From Massariosphaeria phaeospora (taxonomy: Eukaryota > Ascomycota > Dothideomycetes > Pleosporales), in NCBI GenBank assembly GCA_011032825.1, contig JAADJZ010000011.1, positions 186,001 to 250,000 of the forward strand: 64,000 nucleotides of DNA. Direction: 5' to 3'. The translations under genes were made by a program, and so were the position numbers. Each line of letters starts with the position of its first letter. The stretch's first letter is position 1. This document shows, piece after piece, positions 12,023 to 23,821 of this stretch. The notes under the pieces are model-generated. The model was not told the origin of the DNA, made no database searches, and saw only the letters and a program-made list of their open reading frames with translations.

Positions 12023-13145
12023 GTCGGGATCATCGACATCAAGATTATGTCTTAGCGGCAAAAAAGTAGCATAGCCGTTCCAAAGGTTGCTTGTCTTCCG
12101 ACCAACAAGCTCTATCTGGATAGATTTTGCTGCCTGTCCTCTACCTCGGAAAAATCATCTCGGTGTCGACACTGGACGGCGACGAATCTGTTGATGTGGA
12201 GCAAAATGCAAGGAAGGCCGACTCTCGTTCAAGCTTCCAATCGCTCTCCCTCCGTACCTTGCTAGCGTAAAGTCACTTTGCAGAGTCCATGGTAGTGCGT
12301 CGGGCTCACCGACTTCGGCGAACGATCGGCCAGCTACGATTACTCGTGGTTGAGGAAAGCAAGACGTTCGAGACAGCCTTGTGGGAGGGGAATAACGGCG
12401 CCAAAACTTGAGGTTGCCCGGGTTCTAGCGTGCCGAATGCACTCCGGACGACCTCGGGATGACGTAGTATTTTCTCGACCCCCTTCGGCGCTTCACGAAC
12501 GGCGGTACAGCATTGATTAGAATGTGCCGTGCTTACCAACAATTCTCACGGAGCCGATTTCGCCGTGTCTTGTTGGTTGACTACTACGAAGCACCCTACC
12601 GAAATGCCTCATCGAGCCGTCTCGCAACATACGCAGTCGTTGATGATAAGGGCGGATGCCATGCTGAGTAAACATGCCCCTGCCGACTATTACGCAGCGA
12701 TCTGTGAAACCCGAATCGAGTCGTTCGCAGTACAGGAGCTATGGACTGCAGTCGTTGATGATGAGGGCGGATGCCACGCTGAATAAACACACCGCTGCCG
12801 ACTAAACAGAAATCTTCCGAAAGGCCCATGTCGTAGACGCTAGAATCTGTGGACCCCTTGAGCATTGGCCCATACAGCGGAGTATTTCGAAGATCTGGAC
12901 GGTGAGTGGCTTCATGGGGAGCCTTGCGCATTACTAACCGCAACGTGATGTAATTGCTTGTTATCAGAAGCTACGGAGATAAAACGAAAATTTGTATGGG
13001 TACCTTGTTGCTGCGACTATTTAATACATGAGTTGTTCCCTTCTCAAGCCGCACAATCATCATCCCCACGCGCTCTACCCGCCTTTCTCACTCCAGTATC
13101 AATTCTTTGAAAACTTCCTAGCGATTGCTTCGTTCCTACATCAGT
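12023..13145. other. intergenic between regulator and dehydrogenase
   Basis: 1.1 kb with no supported gene. It includes a duplicated ~58-bp segment (separate entry) and, in the last 200 bp, the pyrimidine-rich promoter/leader of the alcohol dehydrogenase. Confidence 0.55.
12633..12805 (+). repeat. ~58-bp direct repeat, two copies
   Basis: GCAGTCGTTGATGATAAGGG (12633) and GCAGTCGTTGATGATGAGGG (12748) each continue through CGGATGCC and a TAAACA tract to TGCCGACT. The copies are 115 bp apart and about 85-90% alike by eye. No flanking target duplication was found. Confidence 0.65.
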
Positions 13146-14199
13146 ATGCCTAGCTTTACCGTGTTCAAGGGCAGCAAGGACGGATCAATCGTCAAGTCCC
13201 AAACCACGAGGCCCGATCTCAAAGATGACGAGGTCCTCGTCAAGGTTACCGCTTCAGGAATTTGTGGCACCGACGAGCACTACAAACAACAAGACATGGT
13301 GCTCGGACATGAGGGCGTCGGTGTTGTCGAGCAAATCGGTGCCAAGGTCAGCATGTTCAAGAAGGGAGACAGAGCGGGTTGGGGTTACGTACACGACTCT
13401 TGTGGGCATTGCGAATGGTGTCTTACGGGCCGTGACAACTACTGCGCCGAACGCGTTATGTATGGCGAAGGCGATCTGGACCAGGGTAGTTTCGGAACCC
13501 ATGCTGTGTGGAAGGAATCCTTCCTCTTCAAAGTCCCCGAGAACCTCACAGACGCTGAAGCCGCGCCGCTGATGTGCGGCGGAGCCACAGTTTGGACCGC
13601 ACTACAGATGTACGACATCAAGCCCACGGACCGCGTTGGCGTTATGGGTGTTGGTGGTCTGGGTCATCTGGCCATTCAGTTTGCGTCCAAGATGGGCTGT
13701 GACGTGGTTGTTTTCTCGGGAACAGAAAGCAAGAAAGAGGAAGCGATGAAGCTCGGAGCGACAAAATTTGTTGCGCTGAAAGGAAAGACTGAACTGGATA
13801 TCGGGCGTAAGCTGAATGCACTTCTTGTAACTACAAGTGCTCAACCCGGTAAGTCAACCTCCTTGGTCTATGGAATCACTAGAACACTGCTAACAGAGGT
13901 CAGACTGGCCCCTAATCCTTCCCGTCATGGGTCCCGATAGCACGATATTTCCACTCACTGTAGCCCAGGGCGAGTTCATCATTCCCTACATGCCATTAAT
14001 CCTCAAGGGTCTCCGCATCCAGGGCACTGTTGTCGCACCACGGGTCATCCACCGCCAGATGTTGCAGTTTGCGGGTCTGCACAACATCAAACCGATCAAC
14101 ATGGAGTTTCCCCTCACGCAGGAGGGTATCACAGAAGCTATGGGTACGCTGCGGGATGGCAAGATGAGGTATCGTGGAGTCTTGATTCCACAGAACTAG
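13146..14199 (+). CDS. zinc-dependent alcohol dehydrogenase (MDR superfamily)
   Basis: Cytosolic NAD(P)-dependent oxidoreductase interconverting alcohols and aldehydes. Two exons (13146-13848 and 13904-14199) give 332 aa, near the usual family length. The catalytic zinc ligands are visible as Cys40 (GICGTDE), His55-Glu56 (GHEGVGVV) and Cys143 (PLMCGG). The structural zinc is bound by Cys86, 89, 92 and 100 (CGHCEWCLTGRDNYC). The Rossmann motif GVGGLGHLAIQFA lies at about 168-180. The start is the ATG giving MPSFTVFKG; an in-frame ATG 21 bp upstream is less likely. The pattern fits the cinnamyl-alcohol/AdhP-like group, but the substrate cannot be stated. It lies downstream of the exporter/regulator pair and may belong to the same response. 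Confidence 0.92.
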
Positions 14200-14970
14200 G
14201 TGTTTCTTTTGATGTACTATACAAGCCCGAAATGTGGGCTCGAACGCGTTCAAGAGAGGGCTTGAGAGCGAGGTCTTCTCTATTATGTGGCAAATCATGT
14301 TGGCGGCGTTGAAGTCAAGGTTTTATGACGGTGGTTACGGGGGCGTCCGGATAGATACGCATGTTTGGTCTGGTCGCTTTTACTAAATGAAAATACCGTT
14401 CATACTCACAGCAACCTTTTGACGAGGGAAATTATTACCAATGGCTGTGTAATAGAGGTTCAGGTAAGGCTGATCACCATTTCAGTGCAGTAGTACACTC
14501 TCAATTATGCATTGTTTTTGGATGAACCAATCCGAAAAGGCCGCTTGTTATAACTTCCCTTCGTCGGAATCCTCCTGATCCAAGACCTGCAAGAACCGTT
14601 GTCATCAATCTGCGGCGCCACTACTTGATTATTGATGGACAGGTCATGGTTCCAGCGAAGTAGACACACCGTCTACTGAAGAGTCCCACCCAAATCAATG
14701 TTCAGCGCCGAGAGATGACTGAAACTTGTTGAAATAGGTCTCATTGCAAACACCTCTTGCATGCGTTGCTTGCTTCTACTGCCTAGGGCAAGGCGATAGA
14801 TGCCTAATTCTTATCGGCTATACCGCTGTACCCCGCATCATGGTCAGCCTCGATACCGGTACTTCGCTGACATGTCGAAGATTGCACCAACCCTGCTCCG
14901 TCCCCAACTTCATCATATACGTCTATCTCGCCGCCGCTTGCACGCGCCCTTGTGCTGGTCCCAACGAAAC
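14200..14970. other. intergenic region
   Basis: It holds the dehydrogenase 3' end and upstream sequence of the next gene. The frame of the next gene stays open back to an ATG at 14800, but that extension is unlike its family. I see no repeat or RNA gene. Confidence 0.5.
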
Positions 14971-16014
14971 ATGAGTCTACGAACTCCTATCCTCGCCTCC
15001 CTTGAAATAGCCGATGCAGCCCAAATGAGGGATGAAGCCTTCTACAAAGCCCGCCCCCAGTCATGCTGGTACCATGATGGGTCTTCCTGGTTGGAAGCGT
15101 TACCTTCGCGTCTGATAAACACAAACCTCCGCTTGAACAATACCTTGCGACTCATATCCTGGAACATCGATTTCTCTACGCCCTTCGCCGAAGAGCGAAT
15201 GTCAGCAGCGCTCGAACACCTCGAGGATCTTATTTTGTCCGCTGGGGCAGATGTCCCGGTTGTGGTGTACTTGCAAGAGATGGAAAATGCCGATCTGGAA
15301 CTAATAAGAGAATCTCGCTGGATCCAAGACCGGTTCATCCTCACAGAGATGAATGCGCGGAATTGGCAGGCGTCCTATGGGACGACAATGTTAATTGACA
15401 GACGACTCGCGGTCGAGAGTGTATTCCGCGTTCCTTGGTACAGCGGATACGGACGCGATGGCCTCTTCCTTGACATAGCGCTTAAAGCACCCGAAGCCGA
15501 ACCTGTGTCTGGAGCTGGAGCGGGCAGCAAAGTCCTGAGGCTATGCAATACACACTTGGAATCTCTAGCTGCGGATCCACCAGTTCGCCCCGCGCAGATG
15601 GGCGTAGCCGGGAAGTACCTCCGCGAACCAAACGTCGCAGCAGCCCTCTTTGCGGGCGATCTCAACGCCATCGAATCATTTGACCGAATACTCCACACCG
15701 AAAATGGGCTAAGCGACGCATATCTGGAACTCGGCGGGAAAGAGGATAGCGACGACGGTTACACATGGGGCTATCAAAGCCCCCATACCAGATTCGCATG
15801 TTGCAGAATGGACAAGATCCTGTTCCGCGGGTCCATCAAGCCAATCAAGTTCGCCCGGATCGGTATCGACGTCAAGGTTACCGAAGATAAGAGAAAGGAG
15901 GTGCGGGATGCCGGCCAGGCAGAATGGGTTACGGACCACTACGGAGTGATGGGAGACTTCGAAATTGGCCAGGGGGGGGAATTAGGCTTGAATGAAGCCC
16001 AGGAGAATTTGTAA
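14971..16014 (+). CDS. endonuclease/exonuclease/phosphatase family protein, TDP2-like
   Basis: Intronless, 347 aa from the ATG giving MSLRTPILASLEIADAAQMR. All hallmarks of the Mg-dependent EEP fold occur in order: LISWNID (metal/phosphate-binding Asn), VYLQEME (metal-binding Glu), GRDGLFLDIAL, LCNTHLESL, AALFAGDLNAIE (catalytic Asp), CRMDKILFRG and VTDHYGVMGDF (catalytic His). The RLISWNID / LCNTHLES / GDLN / DHxG set is most like tyrosyl-DNA phosphodiesterase 2, which removes topoisomerase II adducts from DNA 5' ends. A general phosphodiesterase role cannot be excluded. An upstream in-frame ATG at 14800 would add a 57-residue Arg-rich leader. Confidence 0.82.
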   Translation: MSLRTPILASLEIADAAQMRDEAFYKARPQSCWYHDGSSWLEALPSRLINTNLRLNNTLRLISWNIDFSTPFAEERMSAALEHLEDLILSAGADVPVVVYLQEMENADLELIRESRWIQDRFILTEMNARNWQASYGTTMLIDRRLAVESVFRVPWYSGYGRDGLFLDIALKAPEAEPVSGAGAGSKVLRLCNTHLESLAADPPVRPAQMGVAGKYLREPNVAAALFAGDLNAIESFDRILHTENGLSDAYLELGGKEDSDDGYTWGYQSPHTRFACCRMDKILFRGSIKPIKFARIGIDVKVTEDKRKEVRDAGQAEWVTDHYGVMGDFEIGQGGELGLNEAQENL

Positions 16015-16666
16015 GATCGGACTACCTACACGATGATATTCGATAACTTGTTGATGCTAATAGGTTCTTGTGGATTTGAGGATTTGATCCCGGGTGCAGA
16101 GTGTATGGATTGTAGCCGGCGTAGTGTGCTCTAAACGCGTCAGGATTGGGCTCATAAAGGCCTTGGAGTGATTTCAGATAGCTGAATGGCCATTACCGCT
16201 TGTAGCTGATAAGGTACCTTGAACCCTACCATATATGATTAGCAAAAGTTGGCAAAGCCAACAAGGAGGTTTAGGCAAAACTTCAATTGAGTTGTAGCTA
16301 TTAGTCTGATTAGGCCTACATGGGCCTACCCTACCGAAAGTCTCGTTGGTCTTCTTTAACTCATGCAGGACCTGCATCATTGTCTGGTGCGATGGTAGTC
16401 GTGGGACGAAGAGTAAACATAAGGTAACAATCTAGATTGGAGTGCATCAACACACCTTGAACGATGTAGATGGGGTAAGTCTGGCAGGCACCAGGCACCA
16501 GGCCTAGACTCAGACAAGCAGATGCGCCGAGAAATGCCGAATAAAAGAAGACATGTTATATAGAGGGCAAATAGTTCCACAAAAATCTCCTGAAGATCCA
16601 GATCACTTGAAGACGCTTCTGATACCAATTGTATGAGCTAGACCTACACATGCTCCTGGGTCAAAC
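16015..16666. other. convergent intergenic region
   Basis: 3' flanks of the EEP gene and the MAPKK gene. Short open frames here are unsupported; no repeat was noticed. Confidence 0.5.
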
Positions 16667-18173
16667 TTATACTTCGTTGTTCCACCTCCTTGGTGGTGGG
16701 GGTAGTCCTCCATTGGGCGGGCCTCTTGTCTGAGGTGAGGCTGCGGGCGGAGGCGCCGGTCGGATAGGAAGAGACATGATGTTCTGACCGCTCGATGCGC
16801 TTGAAGACCGGGCGGGATACAGTGGCCGGGGTGGAGCTGAACTAGCTCCATTTACGTCAGAGTGTTTGTGCTCGCTCGTCACTGGTGTCTTCGAGGGCGG
16901 CGATCGCTCTCGGAGCTTTTCTCTAACGGCTGAGGAAGGCGCTGTCGGAGCAAGATGTGATTTGCGCTTGTTGTGTTCAATCATGCTGATCGCCCAAGCC
17001 TCGAGGTCTACAGGCGTTCGCTTGGCAGCTTGTAAAAAGGCATCATGATCCTAAGGGTTGTCAGCGTGAGCAAGTCATAATGACACTGCGACGTACGAAT
17101 AATTCTCTCGGGGTCGGCCGCTCCTGCGGATCCTTCGACAGACACTTGGCGATCATTTCTTCCAGAATGGATGGGAACGCATCGCTCTTGGGTAGCTTTG
17201 GCGCCGGCTCCAGGACAATTTGCTGCAAAAGATCAAGGATACCCTGCGGGCCTCCCGGTTCATCCGCGTCGTTGTCGCCACCACCAAAGGGGAATTTGCC
17301 AACTGCAAGCTCCATCAAGGATAAGCCCACACTCCACACGTCCGACTTCACTGTGTAGGGAGAGCCTTGTATCCGCTCTGGCGCCATGTACGTCCCGGTT
17401 CCGACAAAGGTTTCTGCTATCGAGCCCTCCAGCTCACTAGAGACTCCAAAATCACACAGCTTAATCTGGCCCTTGGAGTTGACTAGTATGTTTGAAGGCT
17501 TGAGGTCTCGGTGCATGATGCGATGTGCGGTGTATAGATAGGCCAGCCCACCGAGCACGGATTCGGCGATCTTGCCCAGGACGTCGACGCGTATGGGGCC
17601 GAACGTTTTCGAAACCCAGTCCAGCGAACTGTGGGACTCGCGTCAGGCCTGAGGGAGCAATGACAGAAGCTTGGACTTACCCAACATCCATATACTCCAT
17701 GCACATGACCACGTCCCCTGAGTCGTTCTGGAAAGCACCGTAAAAGGCTACAATATTCTCCGAATTGCAGTCGTGCATGATGCGCAGCTCGCGCACAATG
17801 CGCTTCCGGACCTCGTTCTTGGCCTCGACGTGTATAATCTGCCTGGATATCAATAACGGCGCCAAGTTGAGCATGGCGCACTCACCTTCCTCGCCATGAC
17901 GACTTTAGTGGCGGCATGCTGCACCTTGCTGACAGTACCGCCATTTCCTGAGCCCAGGTCGCGGAGGACGATCAGGTCTTCGGCTTTGAGGTCCAGCTGG
18001 AACTCAACGCCTATCTCGAGTGTGTCCGCCCGCCCCTCGCTGTGTCCGATGGCTCCAGGAATCTGGGCGTCGCCGGCGGAGGGGGTGGGTTTGGGCACCG
18101 GCGCGCTCAGCGCCAGGCCCTTCAGGTTCCTCCCCTTCTTCATCGTCTTCGTCTTGAACGCGGAGTCGGCCAT
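16667..18173 (-). CDS. MAP kinase kinase, Ste7-like (pheromone/invasive-growth module)
   Basis: Dual-specificity kinase that would activate the Fus3/Kss1-type MAPK. Four exons (18173-17886, 17838-17681, 17628-17097, 17050-16667) give 453 aa. Visible kinase elements are the glycine loop LGSGNGGTVSKV, VVMARKIIHVEAK (catalytic Lys), HRDLKPSNIL, DFG (KLCDFGVSSEL) and the activation segment SIAETFVGTGTYMAPERIQG. That segment has the Ste7-type spacing of phosphorylatable Ser/Thr and differs from Pbs2 and Mkk1 types. The C-terminal ~100 residues are Pro/Ser-rich and disordered, ending PPPPRRWNNEV. It shares a divergent promoter of about 1.2 kb with SPT6. In filamentous pathogens this module controls infection-structure formation (established for the family; not shown here). 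Confidence 0.92.
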
Positions 18174-19412
18174 GGCGGGTGTTCGGACTTGCGCTGGCGT
18201 GCGGCGGCGGCGCGGCGGAGCTCAGGAGAGGGTGCGTGGAGGCAAGGACGAGGACGCTGCTTGCAACGGGCAGAGAAAGAGAGAGAATCTATGGCAGACT
18301 CGCGTTGTTTCGGATTGCCGCCCACAGATGCGATAGCAATGTCGCGCCAATCACGGTAACGGTGGACGGTGGTGAAAGGAGGGCCACAGCGTCTATTGGA
18401 TTAACGCTTTCGGGACAGCGAGCGAAGCAGGCCGGTAGTCAGGCGTGCGGGATGCAGGTGTGCGCTTGACATGCGACCACTGCGCAGATGGCCGACAGGA
18501 TGGGGAGGGTGTTCTGGGGGAGCCTGGGCGTGGTGGCAGTCTGGCGGAGGAGGCAGCGCTGGCGGGTGTCGAGCTGTAGCGGGGGAGAAGCGTGCAGGAT
18601 GGCGGAAATGACATGTAGGTAGACTCCCGAGGTCGCAAGGCTGCAGGGGCGGGGCTGCTATTGTGCGGGCGGGCAGCTATTGTGGTGACGGGCAACCGCG
18701 CGTGCAGAGTCGCGAGCGAGGGGCGGACGACTGTTATAGGGCTCGAACAGGCTCGCTGCTATTGTTGCCCTTTCAGGAGGGTTTCAGTTGCGCATGATTC
18801 TGAGCATGATGCCGGCGCCGGTGCAGCAGCTGCAGCGCTTCACCGGGGCACCAGCCTGTTTCCTAGCGCCCAGGGGCAGTGAGGGCTGCTCGCGCCCGCA
18901 GACCGCAGACCGCAGACCGCAGACAGACGGACGCAACTGGCAAGCCGTTCCATGGACATTGTCGACAGCTAGATGCCCCGGTCCCCGGTGGGGTCAAAAC
19001 TGGGGTGGCATGCGGTAGGCTATCTACTCAATGCTCCCGAGGGCGTGTTCGGCGCTATCTCTCGGTCGACTCTAGCGTCGAGCGTCTAGAGTCTAGCGTC
19101 GAGCTGAGCTGGTGAAAGCAGCCGCAGTGGCTGGTGCGACTAGACTGGCGGCTAGCCCCCATCCGGCCTAGTTGTCACGTGACGCTACGGCTTCCAAGAA
19201 CAATTGGCAGCTGGCCGCGCGACCTTTAAGATGCTCTCTCGCTGCCCTTCCCCCCCCGCGCTCCCTCTCTCCACGCCCTCTGTTCCACACCTGCAGACAC
19301 CTCCCGCGCCGCCGATTACACTGCCTCTGCCGATCGCGCGCTAATTCTCCCAGAAGTCCCCGTCGACCAGCTCTCGCGACCTCGCGCCTGTCCTTTGTCT
19401 TCGAGACACACC
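18174..19412. promoter_or_regulatory. divergent promoter of the MAPKK and SPT6 genes
   Basis: A GC-rich 1.2-kb region between two divergent housekeeping genes. It contains a 7-bp tandem array (18897-18924) and two copies of TCTAGCGTCGAGC (about 19072 and 19092). The last 180 bases before SPT6 are C/T-rich, a usual fungal core promoter. Confidence 0.55.
18897..18924 (+). repeat. 4 x CGCAGAC minisatellite
   Basis: Four perfect head-to-tail copies of a 7-bp unit in the shared promoter, followed by a partial AGACGG. Confidence 0.85.
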
Positions 19413-22400
19413 ATGGCCGCCTTCATTGACAACACGGCCGAGCTAGGCAGCGAGGAAGAAGACGACGACTTCGATGGGACTGGTGAACGCCCTCCGCCCA
19501 AGACAAACGGCGCGAACGACTTCGCAGACTCGAGTGAGGAAGAAGACGACGATGATGAAGACGCGCTACGAGAGGTAACCTCCCCATGGCCGTGCGCGTC
19601 GTCTTGTGCTAACCACCGGATCTAGGCGGGCGCCGGCTTCGTTGTCGATGAGGACGAGGAAGAGGAGGAAGTGCAGAGGAAAAAGAAGAAATCCAAGAAG
19701 CGCAAGAAAAGCCGCGAAGAGGATGGTCACCTAGAGGACGATGACCTCGACGTGATCGGCCAGCAGAAATCCCCGGAGCCGACTTCACAGGTAGGCCTAA
19801 CTCCCCTAGCCGTCCTAGATCTAGCTGACGCACAAGTAGCCCAAGTACAAACGTCTGAAGCGCGGTCATAAGGAGCAACCCGTCAAAGCACGCGGACTCG
19901 ATAACATGTTCTCTGATGATGAGGACCTAATCAACGACGACGACGCTGGTGTCAGCGGCAGGAGGCCTGACTTGAACGAGTTCGCCGACTTCATCGAGGA
20001 GGAACAATTCGAAGACGACATCGACGATGACCACGAGGTCGGACAACCTGGCATGTCCATCATCACAAGCGGACTGCAAGCAGCCGGGCTAGACGAAGGT
20101 GCTGAGGAGGACTACAGAGCAGCATTCGGCGATGGCACAGATTACGACTGGGCACTTGAGCTGCAAGAGGCCGAGGCCGAGGAGGCAGCAGGCGAAAACC
20201 GCGAGCTTCAACTCAAGGATGTTTTCGAACCGTCGCAGCTCGCCGACCGCATGCTTACTGATGAAGACAATGTCATCCGCGAGATAGATGTTCCTGAGCG
20301 TCTTCAGCTCGCTCGAAAGCCCTTCAGAGATCTCGAGTTGACCCCCGAAGCCATGGAGGAACGGTTGAGTGACGAAGCTACTTGGATTACTAAACTTCTC
20401 TGGCCAAAAAAGCCTTTGCCGCCGTACTTTGAAAAACCGTTTCGCAAAGCCGTCCGGAAGGTGCTTGAATTCCTCAACATTGAAGACTACGAGGTGCCGT
20501 TTATCTTCAACCACCGCAAGGACTACTTGATCCATGCTCCGTCCGATGCGCAAGATGACATGGACAATGCCCCGCCCGAAGACGCTCGACCAGAGCGACT
20601 ATTAAACCAGAGTGACCTGTGGGAGGTCTTTGACCTAGACCTCAAGTACAGAGCTTTCACCGAGAAACGTAATGCGCTCCAAAAGAACTATGACAATCTG
20701 AGGGTTGTGCACTCTGACGTTCATGATACGGTTATTGAGGATCTGATCCATAAAGTTGTTACCATCGAGGAGATCCAGGAGCTCCAAGACTACCTGCACT
20801 TCCGCTATTCTGCCGAAATGGGCGAAGTGCGACAGGAAACCAATGGCGTTCAGAAGCGCGCGAACAACGCGCGGAGTTTCTTTGAAAAACTCCGGAATAG
20901 CAAGACTTACAGTTTTGTACACGCCATCGGCATCACTCCAGATGAATTCGCTCGAAAGGCTGAAGGCGCAACGAGGGGCCAGTTCATCGAAGACCAGAAC
21001 CTCAAGCCCGAGGAGTTTGCTGCATCGTTGGCTGAATATCCCGAAACTGGAGCCGGCCTTCTCAAATCTGCAAGGTTGATGTATCTCCAGGAACTCCAAA
21101 TCAGCCCACGACTACGGAGGTTCATGAGAGGCAGCTTCTACCAAAGCGCCATCATCGACTGTATCCGAACGGACAAAGGTATGCGCACCATTACCGACGA
21201 CCACCCCTATTATGAGTTCAAATATCTCCGCCGACAGACATTCCTCGACCTTCATGGGCGTCCAGACCTCTTTCTGAAAATGCTCAAAGCCGAGGATGAA
21301 GGCCTGCTTAGCGTCCAGATCCGGATGGATGGCTACGACGAGTTCAGGAGAAAACTTCATAACCATATCGTTTCAGATAACATCAGCGAAGTTGCCGATG
21401 CTTGGAACAACCTCCGAAGAGAGATGCTTGACCTTGCCCTGAACAAGCTGCAGACGGTCATCGCGACTGGTGTCAAGGAGACCCTACGTGCAAGATGTGA
21501 GGACGAGCTTGCTAGCCGTGCACGGGAGAATTACTACAACAAGCTCGACCAGGCTCCCTACAAACCGCGTGGCGCCGAAATCGGTTCTGTACCTAACGTT
21601 ATTACCTTGACTCATGGGCATGGCCAGCGGAACGATGCTATACTCTGGACATACGTCGAAAATGACGGCAGGGTCCTTGAAAACAACAAGCTGGTCGACA
21701 TGAGACTCGGTAATCCGGATCGAGGGATACCCGATGGCAAGGATATTGAAAAGCTTGTGGAAGTTGTTCGACGCCGCCATCCCGATGTCATTGGCATTAG
21801 CGGGTTTTCGGCCGAGACCCGCAAACTCTACAAGGATTTGCAAGAAGTTATTAATCAACACGACCTAAGAGGTCCCACTTACGAGGATATGGACGACGGA
21901 ACGGAGAAGAGTGACCCATTGGAAATCATCATGGTCAACGATGAAGTCGCTCGTCTCTACTACAACAGCCCCCGAGCGGCGATTGAGTTTCCCAAGTTCC
22001 ATCCACATGCGAGATATTGCGTCGCCCTTGCGAGGTATTTACAGAATCCCCTCGCCGAGTATGCGTCACTGGGCAGAGATATCGTGTCGATACCTTTTGT
22101 CCAAAATCAGACCCTTATATCTCAGGACAAGCTGCTAGACCGTTTGGAGAATGCCATGGTAGACATGGTCAACCTGGTCGGCATCAACCTGCCTGACGCT
22201 TACGATGACCCGTACATGTCTAAGCTCTTACCATACGTGTGTGGTTTGGGACCTCGAAAGGCCGACAGACTGGTTAAGGCAATCCAGGCCAATGGCGATG
22301 AGATCTTATCCCGCTTCGACTTACTCGGAATATCGGAGCAGGATACTCGTCAGCTCAAGGCTGCCATGGGTCCCAAAGTGTTCCAAAATTGCGCCAGCTT

Positions 22401-23821
22401 CCTGTACCTGCCGTTTGATTCTAGCGAGGAAACATCTGACTATCTCGACAACACCCGGGTACATCCTGAGGACTACGATCTAGCGCGTAAGATGGTCGCG
22501 GACGCAATGAACATGGACGAGGAAGATATCAAGGCGGAAGTGGATGAGGGCGGTCCGAGTGCTGTCATTCGCCGAATGATTAGGGATGAACAGACTGATC
22601 AAATACATGAGCTTATTCTCGAAGAGTATGCCTCAGAGATTGAGAAGAAACTTGGCAACCGAAAACGCGCCACGCTCGAGACCATTCGAGCAGAGCTGTC
22701 TGAGCCGTATGAAGAAATCCGGCAAATGTTCGCTCTGATGTCTTCGGATGAAATCTTCACGATGCTGACCGGAGAGACTAAGGAATCTCTGACGGAGGGC
22801 ATGATCGTCACCGTGACTATCAAGCGAACCTTTGCGGACCACATCGAGGTTAAACTCGAGTGTGGCATCGAAGGCGGTGTATCCGAATCCGAATTTCCGG
22901 AAGGCGTGGGTGGCGGTGGCCAAGAACCTCGCCACGTGTATCAACCTCACCAGCCTGTGCAGGCTAGGATTATGTATCTGAACCGCAAGGCACTGACCGC
23001 TCAGTTGTCGTTGCGCGCTGACCTTATACGCCAACCCGTGCGACGAGATTTCAATCGCATACCTGGTGAATGGGATGAGCAGCAAGAGGCCGCCGATAAG
23101 AAGGCGGCAGAGAGGGAAAAGGAAGTTGCTTCTGGCCGGCCCAACCGAGTCGTCAACCATCCTCTCTTCTTCTCATTCAATTCAGCTCAGGCTGAAGAGT
23201 ATCTGGGCAGCAAAGAACCTGGAGAAGTCGTTATTCGGCCCTCGTCTAAAGGGTTCGACCACCTTGCCGTCACTTGGAAAATTTCCAACAACTCGTACCA
23301 GCACATTGACGTGCTCGAACTTGACAAGGCTACTGAGTACTCGCTCGGCAAACAACTCCGTGTTGGCAAAACCACCTACACGGATTTAGACGAGCTGATC
23401 GTCAACCACGTGGAAGCGATGGCAAAGAAAGTCGCGGATATTATGCAAGACGAACGATTCTTACCGGGCACTAAAGATGATACAAGTAAGTTTATATGTT
23501 GAGACCTCGCTACATCGTGTACAAGCTAACGTGACTATAGTGTTATGGCTGGCAAACTACTGCAAGGCTAACCCTAACCGCTTTATGTACTCGTTCTGCA
23601 GCATGCCCAAGTTTCCCGGCTACTTTTGGCTGTGTTTCCAGCCAGGCGATAAAGGCGAACCTGGTGCCTGGCCTGTCAAAGTTATTCCTAATGCGTTCGA
23701 GCTCGACAAACATGTCTATCCCGACATGACGGCGTTGAAGAATGGATTCAAGCTCCTGTTTGGTAGCAAGAACGCGGTTGGTGGCGCGAGGCCGCCTGCT
23801 ACCAACATCCCTCGTCGGTGA
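19413..23821 (+). CDS. SPT6: transcription elongation factor and histone chaperone Spt6
   Basis: Nuclear chaperone that travels with RNA polymerase II and reassembles nucleosomes. Four exons (19413-19574, 19626-19790, 19840-23485, 23541-23821) give 1417 aa, the expected length. The first ~230 residues are highly acidic with Lys-rich patches (KKKKSKKRKKSREE), the region that binds histones and Spn1/Iws1. Then come the helix-turn-helix and YqgF-like core (HPDVIGISGFSAETRKLYKDL), helix-hairpin-helix (LPYVCGLGPRKADRLVKAI), DLD, an S1 domain (SLTEGMIVTVTIKRTFADHIEVKL) and tandem SH2 domains (FNSAQAEEYLGSKEPGEVVIRPSSKG onward). The second SH2 ends after the last intron. The start has a strong Kozak context (ACACCATGG). 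Confidence 0.96.

Noticed and set aside
14800..14970. N-terminal extension of the TDP2-like protein from the ATG at 14800
   Set aside because: The added 57 residues are Arg/His-rich and unlike the family. The ATG at 14971 gives a start of the usual distance before the LISWNID motif.
6975..16014. Secondary-metabolite biosynthetic cluster
   Set aside because: An exporter, a Zn2Cys6 factor and an oxidoreductase are present, but there is no polyketide, non-ribosomal peptide, terpene or other core enzyme in the window.
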